Source: Closterium sp. Naga37s-1 (taxonomy: Eukaryota > Streptophyta > Zygnematophyceae > Desmidiales > Closteriaceae). From it: DNA of 64,000 bases. Under the pieces are notes generated by a model that was not told where the DNA came from, searched no databases, and saw only the letters and a program-made list of their open reading frames with translations. Positions 56,500-64,000 of this stretch are shown piece after piece (position 1 is the stretch's first letter; each line of letters opens with the position of its first letter). Both the position numbers and the translations under genes were made by a program. The DNA is taken from positions 186,001-250,000 of the forward strand of contig CANJKZ010000505.1 of NCBI GenBank assembly GCA_947471745.1, given 5' to 3'.

Positions 56500-59114
56500 C
56501 GCCGCTGCTGCTCCAGAAGGTCCAGCACCCGCAGCTCCTGCCGCTCCCTCTCCAACCGCTCCTGCTCCTCACGCTCGCGCCGACGGGCAGCCTGGAGACG
56601 CGTGTCGTGGCGGTGGGGGGGCGGGGTGGACTCCGCAGAACCAGGGTCTCCAGCGTCAGTCTCCTCAGACTCAGCACCCCCAGAACCAGTACCGCCAGTG
56701 CCAGGACCTCCAACTCCAGCACCCCCAGAACTAGCACCGCTAGTGCCAGCACCCCCAACTCCAGCACCCCCAGAACCAGCACCTCCAGTGCCGGCACCTC
56801 CAGCTCCAGCACCCCCAGAGCTAGCGCCACCTGCGCCAGCACCTCCAGCTCCAGCACCCCCAGAGCTAGCGTCACCTGCGCCAGCACCTCCAGCTCCAGT
56901 ACCCCGCGACCGAGCACCCCCAGACCGAGCACCGCCAGCGGCTGCACCTCCAGCTCCAACACCAACCGAGTCCACAGTAACCTGTCGCGGAAGTGCCGAA
57001 GGCTGCTGAGGGGACTGTGAGGAGGACTGCGGGGAGGGAGACGCTACCTGACGCGCGACCGAGGGGAGAGGGGTAGCGTGGGACACACCAGACGGGGCAG
57101 GACCAGGGGGGGGCGGGGGTACCGGAGGAGCGGGAGCAGGAGGAGGAGAGGGTGCAAGGAAGAGAGGGGGAGGGGGTACCGGGAGACCTCGACAGGGGTA
57201 CCGGGTGTAGTAGGACACGGACTCGTCAAACCGGACGTCACGGGAATCTAGGAACTGGTGGAGGGGAGGGTGGTAAAAGGACCAGTCAGCAGAGTCCACT
57301 GGGAAACCAAGGAAGACACAGGGGACGGCGCGTGCCGAGAGCTTGTCCGCGGAGGTGTCGCGAACAAGTGCAAGGCAGCCTTAGACTCGAAAGGCCGACC
57401 CAACACCAGGGGATCCAGTCCAGAGACTGGTCGGTGAAGCCTCGGGCCGCGAGACACGCGGCTGGAGGTTCAGCTGGTGTGCGGCGTAGCGAACCGCGTG
57501 AGGCCACAGAAAATGGGGCGCACGGGCATGAATCATGGACGTGCGGGCGATGTCCATGACCAAGCCTATGCGGCGCTCAGCAACCCCATTCTGCTGTGGG
57601 GACTCTGGCAGCGTCCAGGACTGGGTGATGCCCTGTTCGCCGCAGAATCCGCCGAGAATGCCGGAGCGAAACTCGCCCCCACGGTCGGAGTGAAGACAAC
57701 TGACTTGACGACCACGAGTGCCCTCAGTGGCTAGAAGCCACCTGATCAGCGTAGCAGTCACCTCGGACTTCTTCGCAAGAGGAAACACTGTGGTGTACCT
57801 GGAGAAGTCGTCGACGACCACCAGAAAGTAGCGCTCCCTCCCAGACCCCTGCGTCGGGGCAGGGCCCCAGACGTCCAAGTGGAGAGTCTCGAAGGGAGCG
57901 GTGGCCGGACGAAGGGAGGAGGAGTGGGGAGTGGCACGTAAGCGACCGGCGACGCACGGAGAGCAAGGAGGGGCAAGCGAGGGAGGGAGCGACGGGAAGG
58001 TGCGTGGGAGACCTGTGGCTAGTCCCTGACTGAGCATGCCACGAAGGCGAGGGATCGACGGGTGGCCAAGACGGTGGTGCCACAGGACGGTGCGGTGGGC
58101 GAGAGAGCGACAGGAGCAAGACGCAGCGACTGGACTGGACACAGCAACCGGACTGGACACAGCCACCTGACCGGACTCTGCTACCGGGGGGGACGAAGCA
58201 ACCTGACCAGACGCAGCTACCTGCGGGGGCGGAGTGTGCAGGACGAAGAGACCTGAGTGGGGCTCTCTGGTGAACGTGGCAAGAACTGCCCCGGTGGAAG
58301 AGTCCGTACAGATCGCAGTCCTCCCGTGCGCAGGAAAAGTGACTGTGATCCCCCGGTCCTGAAGGTATCCAACACCCACCAAGTTCCGAGAGAACGAGGG
58401 GATGTAGAGACCAGTGAGGAAACCAGAGGGGACAGTCGGGCACGGGAGGGTGGTCGAGCTACGAGCAACTGCTGGTCCTGAAGTAGGATCAGCCAGGGCA
58501 ACTGGGACTGGAGCCGAAAGAGGTGTGACAGTGGTGTGGTCGCGGAAGAAACACTGAGACGCGCCGGAGTCCAGCGTGAAGGAGAGCGACGCAACAGCAG
58601 TCGTAACGGCTGGGCTAGTGACTACACAAGCACCTACACTAAAAGCACAAGTACCGACACTAGCAACAGGCAAAGGTCCTAAGCTAGGTACACGTAAGCC
58701 AAGAGATCCGTACGTGACAGAATAAACAGCATTCATAGACATATCAAACACAGGGAAACCACTACGAAACAGACCGGGCCAGATCGGGGGAGCCGACTCA
58801 GGCCCAAAACGCTCACGGTAAAGGTCGTCGAGGCGGCTGTAGCAGCGCTGTGCAGAGTGGTCAGGACGCCAGCAGGTAGTGCCAGCACCAGGGCCGGTCA
58901 GGATCCGGTACTGGCAGGGGCCGACGTCGCGGCCACCGCGACGAGCCCCCCAGCTGGCTGGGCCGCTGCTGCAGCCAACGCGACCTGAACCACCAGGCCC
59001 CCATGGCTGCTGAGGGCGCCACAGCTGCTGAGGGCGCCCCTGCCGCTGCGGAAGCCACTGCTGAAAAGGCCGCTGCTGCTGTCCCTGCTGCTGGAGAACC
59101 CTAGCGGACTCCAT
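54168..59114 (-). pseudogene. Copia C Pol polyprotein, one in-frame stop, Gag domain missing
   Basis: One frame from the ATG at 59114 to 54168, broken only by TAA at 57381-57383 (after integrase SAFRV). Domains: Gln-rich start, Cys/His motif (CQYRILTGPGAG...CWRPDHSAQRC, ~58900), protease TLDSGASQCFF, pre-integrase WHHRLGHPS, integrase (LHLDVWGP, LHSDRGGEF, QQNGVAERR), a Gly/Ala/Ser repeat linker with a Gln/Arg-rich coil, RT with FKARYVARGFSQ and LVYVDDLVFA, and RNase H (SAEAEIYAG). It is clearly more distant from A, B and D. No UBN2 Gag domain lies upstream; the leader is minisatellite. Confidence 0.88.
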
Positions 59115-59179
59115 GATAAAAGCTAGCGGGGTGCAGGAGCGGCAGGCTAGGAGCGACAGGAGCGACAGGCTGCTGTGAA

Positions 59180-60610
59180 AAACGAGAACAACTAGGAGCG
59201 CAAGGTGAAACCAGGCGAGTAACTGCTGGAGCACGGAGCGAACTAAGCTAGGAGCGCCAGGTGAAACCAGGCGAGTAACTGCTGGAGCACGGAGCGAACT
59301 AAGCTAGGAGCGCCAGGTGAAACTAGGCGAGGAACGGCTGGAGCACGGAGCAAACTGAGCTAGAAGCGCCAGGTGAAACTAGGCGAGGAACGGCCGGAGC
59401 ACGGAGCAAACTGAGCTACGAGCGAGGAGCGAGAACGGCTGGAGCGAGAACGGCTGGAGCTAGAAGCGGCGAGCTAGGGCTGGCTGGAGGTAGGAACGGC
59501 CGGGGCTAGAGACCGTAAGTGCGGCTGTCGGCTGCCGCTAGTAGAGCCACTGGTAGTGGAAAGTACGTGCGACAGTAGGGGCTGCAGTACTGACGGCTGC
59601 GGGATGTAGGCAACTGTGCAGGTCGTCCGGCAAGCAGGAACGCGGGCGACAGTCGCAGGCCCCCACTGTGAACCCCCTTTTTTTTTTTTTAGGGTTTAAT
59701 TTATTTATTTATTTTCTGGCACTAAAGCACCCCGGGGCGCGCTGCCTGCAGGGTGTGCTGCCTGCGGGGCGCGCTACCCGCGGGGCGCGCCTCCTGCGGG
59801 GCGCGCTACCCGCGGGGCGCGCCTCCTGCGGGGCGCGCTACCCGCGGGGCGCGCTACCCGCGTGGCGCGCTGCCTGCGGGGCTGGGGTGACGAGCCAGGG
59901 AGGGCGCCTGGGCGACGGGCTAGGACGGGCGCCTGGGCGACGGGCTAGGACGGGCGCCTGGCCGACGGGCTAGGGCGCAGGCCTGGGCGACGGGCTAGGA
60001 CGGGCGCCTGGGCGACGGGCTAGGGCGCAGGCCTGGGCGACGGGCTAGGGCGGGCGCCTGGGCGACGGGCTAGGGCAGGCGCCTGGGCGACGGGCTGGGG
60101 CGGGCGCCTGGGCGACGGGCTGGGGCGGGCGCCTGGGCGACGGGCTGGGGCGGGCGCCTGGGCGACGGGCTAGGGCGGGCGCCTGGGCGACGGGCTCGGG
60201 CGGGCGCCTGGGCGACGGGCTAGGGCGGGCGCCTGGGCGACGGGCTAGGGCGGGCGCCTGGGCGACGGGCTAGGGCGGGCGCCTGGGCGACGGGCTAGGG
60301 CGGGCGCCTGGGCGACGGGCTAGGGCGGGCGCCTGGGCGACGGGCTAGGGCGTGGGCCTGGGCGACGGGCTAGGGGCGCAGGCTAGGGGCACGGAGGGCG
60401 CTAACGCGCGGAGGAGGAGGGCGCTAAGGCGCGGAGATGGCGCGGAGGGCGCGGTGGCTAAAGCGCGGAGGGCGCGGAGGGCGCGGAGGGCGCGGAGGGT
60501 GCTAGGGCGCAAGGGCGCGGAGGGCGCGGAGGGCGCGGAATGTGCTAGGGCGCAAGGGCGCGGAGGGCGCTAGGGCGCGAGCTAGGCTAGGCTAGGCGAG
60601 AGGATCGACA
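59180..60610 (-). repeat. Copia C leader: four minisatellite blocks
   Basis: Blocks: ~56-bp units with GGAGCGCCAGGTGAAACCAG (59190-59420); GGGGCGCGCTACCCGC-type units (59745-59880); ~25-bp GCGCCTGGGCGACGGGCTAG units, about 19 copies (59905-60370); GGCGCGGAGGGCGC units (60380-60590). A T11 run precedes at 59680. Confidence 0.85.
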
Positions 60611-60626
60611 CCTACTCATGATACCA

Positions 60627-60755
60627 TCTCAAAGTTAGCGAACAACGGAATGATTGGAATAGAAACGAATGGGGTACAAATGAGCAACCCTAGAAGCTGT
60701 ACCCCCTAGAGTGCAACTCACTATAGCCTATCATATCAATGTTCAACATTTGACA
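60627..60755 (-). repeat. Copia C 5' LTR (129 bp)
   Basis: Right terminal repeat, adjacent to the PBS on its left and the TSD GCCAA on its right. Confidence 0.9.
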
Positions 60756-60842
60756 GCCAAGAAGCAGAACGGAACGAATGGTGCAACGCCCATCAAACAA
60801 CACATTTTCAGGTAAAGCGGCCATCCATAACGTGCAAGGGAA

Positions 60843-63800
60843 TGTCAGAAACAAGTGATCAACTAGAAACATTTGGGAGTACAAGTATAAAACCCTAGAG
60901 AAATGTACACCCTAAAGGCTAACCCACTGTAGCCTACAAAATAGAAACATATACAATGTTTGACACACCCCCATAGGCTAAGTGGGGGAGAACAAGAGGT
61001 CACAAGACCAGTCAAGAAAGACAAAGCAAGCTCAGGGTGGATCACAACGTCACCACACACTCCGAGCACAAGCAAGAAGCATATATGTAACACAAGCATC
61101 ACAGTGATCTATACCTAGCAAAGCAAGCATGCAGGTATATATATATAGATCACAGTACAGGCAAAGTCTACAACAAGTGAGGAAAAGTGGGCACAAGCCC
61201 TAGCAAAGTGCAGAAACGCTGATGATCACCAGACTGAAGCGCCTTGGTGAATATATCAGTAGTGTTGGCCTGAGTGGCCACGTAATGCAGACGAAGCTGA
61301 CCACGCTGCTGCAACTCTCGAGCCAGAAAGTAACGTAGAGCGATGTGCTTCGTTCTGTGCTCCAGTCTGTGCTCCTCACACAAGGCAATGGCAGCCTTGT
61401 TGTCGGCGTACAGCACTGGAGGAGAACGAGGCCGCTCTCCCAGGTCGGTCAGCAGGTAGGTGAGCCAGCGTAACTCCTGTGCAGCCATGGGTGTGGCGTA
61501 GATCTCAGCCTCACTACTGGAGCTGAGAACTGAAGACGAACGCGTAGAACGCCACGAAACTGAGCCAGAGCCATGGCTGAAGGTGTAACCCAATGACGAC
61601 CGCTGAGTAGCCTGGTCGTCAACCCAAGAAGCGTCTGAGTGCCCAGTGAGAACAACTGAGCTCCCTCCTCCAAGCACGAGCCCCATGCCCGATGTACTGC
61701 ACAAGTAGCGCAATACCCTCTTTGCAGCATCCCAGTGCACCTTTCGGTGCCTACCAGGAGCCACGTAGCGGGCCAGAAGGCCAAGAGGGTATGCTAGGTC
61801 AGGACGAGTGCAAGTCATCAGGTACATGAGGCAGCCAACTAGCTCTGGATAAGGACCACTCGGCTCTACGGACTCATCCGAAGGTAGAGCTGAGAGCGAG
61901 TGACCTGTAGCCAGAGGAGTGGCCTGTGCTGAGGACCAGGTGAAGCCGAAGCGCTGAAGGACCTGCTGCACCATGTGTGACTGAGTCAGTGTGATGGTGT
62001 GGCGTGCTCTGTCCCGGGTGATCTGCAAGCCAAGGTAGCTGCGCAGTTCACCCAGGTCTGTGCACGTGTGTCTCTTCTACAGCTCCGACTTCACGTGGGC
62101 GAGAGCCTCAGTGTCAGCAGTAGCAAAGACCAAGTCGTCGACGTACACGAGGATGTAGAACGGCGGCAGCGAAGTGTCGGTGCGCAGAAACAGCGACGGG
62201 TCAGCAGTAGAAGGCGCGAACCCAAGTGCCGCAAGAGTAGTCCTCAGTGTGTCGTGCCACTCACGTGGCGCCTGGCGGAGACCGTAGACCGGCCGCCGGA
62301 GGCTCCACTGGGTACCAGGAGGAAACGACCCAGTGAAGCCAGGAGGGCGGCGCAGCCAGATCTCCTCGTGCAGGCTGCCCTGCAAGAAAGCTGTGCTGAA
62401 GTCAAGAGAGTGAAGCTCGTAGTCACGATGAGCAGCAAGCACCCGAAGAGTGGTCATCTTTGGGGTGGGGGAGAAGGTCTGAAAGAAGTCTACTCCCTCT
62501 CGCTGACTGAAGCCTCAAGCAACGTAACGAGCCTTGAAGACAGGCGGAGAACCTGGCGGCCTCTTCACCCTGAAAATCCACATGCCACTGACGATGTTCG
62601 CCCCAGGAGGGGGAACCTCGTCGACGTAAGTGCCAGTGGACTTCCAGGATGCCATCTCCGCGTCCATGGCTGACTGCCACTGAGAGGAGTACTCACCCGC
62701 GATCACCTCAGCGTAAGAGCGCGGGGTCGGGATGTCTGGAGCATCCGGGTCTCCCTCAGGGGCAAGCAGCATGGACACGAGATGAGGCGCAGCGGCTGCA
62801 AGACAATCAAGGTCCTCCTGTCTGTCCTCAAGGACGTCCGTGCCTAGAGCACACTCACCCCCGACGGACGGAGGACAGACGGACTCGGACTCAGCAATAA
62901 GACTCGCGGCGTAGTCTAGACGACAGCGAGCAGCAAAGTCGACAAGCTCAGCAACTAGGGCAGACGCTGCAGCAGACTCAAAGAAAGGGTCAGTGACAGC
63001 AGTGGCCAGGAGACGCGTGACAGTAGGACTCGCAGCACGAAGAGAGTCAGACTCTGGGTCAGCAAGAACAGGAAGAGAGGACGCAGGAGGAGACGGCAGA
63101 GGGACACGCTGTGGAGCAGTGGAAGGACGTAGAGTCATATAGTGTGTGCTAGGGACAGGTGGAGGACGCTCACGCGGAACACGGCGACCAGTGCGAGCAG
63201 CACGAACAGGTGACACAGGACGAGACACAGGCGACACAGGACGAGACACAGGCGACACAGGACGAGACTCAGGCTCACGACGCTCTGTAAGACCGCCTGT
63301 CGGACCAGTGTAGGGAGAAGGACCAGGAAGTGGCGAGGCAGGCGGTAGCTGTGACTGCGACTGGACAGGCGGAGGACACTCTAAGGAGGGAGGAGGACTA
63401 GGAGGAGGCGGCTGACCAAGAACCTGCTGAAGGAGCGGAACGAAGTACGGCCGCGACCGTGAAGTGCCCCCAGAAGCAGTAGAGACAGCACCAGAACCTC
63501 CAGCCGAACCAGCACCAGCAGCACCTCCAGCAGCTCCAGAACCTCCAGCAGCACCAGCAGCACCTCCAGCAGCTCCAGGACCTCCAGCAGCACCAGCAGC
63601 AGCTCCAGCAGCTCCAGTACCTTCAGCAGTACCAGCAGCACCTCCGGCAGCTCCAGGACCTCCAGTAGCAGCAGGGCCTCCAGCTGGCGGTACCTCAACA
63701 CCAGGAGCTCCACTCCGGAGGCTGCAGCGCCGAGCGTACCACTCACGTAGCCGCTGAGGGGAGGGAGGCTCCGGCTGTGACACTGTACCCGCAGGGCCAC

Positions 63801-64000
63801 CAGCCCCAACTCCAGCAGACCCCCCAGCTCCAGTAGCCCCACGACGGAGGCTGTAACGCTGGGAGTACCACTCACGCAGCTGCTGTGAAGAGGGAGCGCC
63901 AACAGGCGCAGTACGGTCAGTCTCAGAACCCCCAGCCTCAGCTCCTCTAGGCTCAGCACCCCCAGTCGCAGCACCCCCAGGCTCAGCACCCGCAGTCTCC
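60843..64000 (-). mobile_element. Copia D: decayed copia element, continues beyond the window
   Basis: 3' LTR at 60843-60965 (123 bp, TGTCAGAAAC...TTTGACA on the plus strand), next to the PPT hairpin and the conserved 3' block. The 5' LTR is outside the window. Close relative of copia A and B. Confidence 0.85.
61168..64000 (-). pseudogene. Copia D pol fragment with several stops
   Basis: Reading on the minus strand: IN-RT linker with two LREWY motifs (to ~63500), RT start FKARYVA then a TGA at ~62515 where A and B have Arg (CGA), RT middle with LVYVDDLVFA, a 9-base in-frame deletion after MTTLRVL, a TAG at 62077-62079 where B has Gln, then the rest of RT and RNase H to 61168. Two of the stops fit C-to-T changes. 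Upstream protein lies outside the window. Confidence 0.85.

Larger units (their letters stand above)
53839..60755 (-). mobile_element. Copia C: Ty1/copia element with identical LTRs, gag-less
   Basis: LTRs of 129 bp at 53839-53967 and 60627-60755 appear identical base for base. Perfect TSD GCCAA at 53834-53838 and 60756-60760. The LTR reads TGTCAAATG...CTTTGAGA on the minus strand, so it ends GA not CA. PBS (minus TGGTATCATGAGTAGG) at ~60611-60626. PPT hairpin and the conserved 3' block at 53968-54120. Insertion must be very recent. Confidence 0.92.

Noticed and set aside
59905..60370. Regular repeats resembling a CRISPR array
   Set aside because: Units are head-to-tail with no unique spacers, inside a eukaryotic copia leader.

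Overview
The window is nuclear DNA from a streptophyte (green plant lineage). The host genes have GT-AG introns and plant-type products: an ACT-repeat (ACR-like) protein, a calmodulin-like EF-hand protein, an RLCK-VII/PBS1-like kinase with a myristoylation-type N-terminus, a plant family I.5-like lipase, a secretory-type monothiol glutaredoxin, and remnants of a DHQS-II-like gene. The high GC content, GC-rich minisatellites and heavy Ty1/copia load suggest a charophyte alga (a Closterium-like zygnematophyte is my guess) rather than a flowering plant. This is inference; no database was searched.

Layout. 1-8118: host genes (ACT protein end, EF-hand protein, kinase on the minus strand), with one hAT-type MITE at 1114-1616. 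8119-30655: one large nested retrotransposon block. A chromodomain Ty3/gypsy element (plus strand) forms the frame, and a 4-bp AATA lies outside both its outer ends. Into it went copia A (in the 5' LTR, TSD GTTAA), a Harbinger-like MITE (in the 5' LTR, TSD TTA), a TRIM (in gag, TSD GTTAC) and copia B (no TSD, at a junction where the gypsy integrase-to-LTR segment is duplicated). 31986-38507: lipase gene (8 exons) and glutaredoxin gene (2 exons). 38633-53838: repeat-rich DNA with a Harbinger-like MITE, DHQS-II-like exons, an array of exon-like modules, two 481-bp hAT MITEs of one family, a pogo-like MITE and several minisatellites. 53839-60755: copia C (identical LTRs, TSD GCCAA). 60843-64000: copia D, decayed and running off the window.

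How the mobile parts fit together. Copia A-D are all on the minus strand, have very short LTRs (123-130 bp), and share a PPT hairpin and a conserved 3' untranslated block. The TRIM shares the PPT hairpin. Only copia B has a full uninterrupted Gag-Pol (1983 aa) and could be the autonomous partner. Copia A and C lack the Gag N-terminal domain but have 99-100% identical LTRs, so they probably moved recently using proteins supplied in trans. The gypsy element has a textbook -1 frameshift signal (GGGAAAC, 6-nt spacer, two-part hairpin) between gag and pol. The hAT MITEs of two families each carry a tRNA-like A-box/B-box core between blocks of a family-specific 5-mer. I consider the frameshift signal, the hAT/Pol III composite MITEs and the gag-less copia system the most notable observations.
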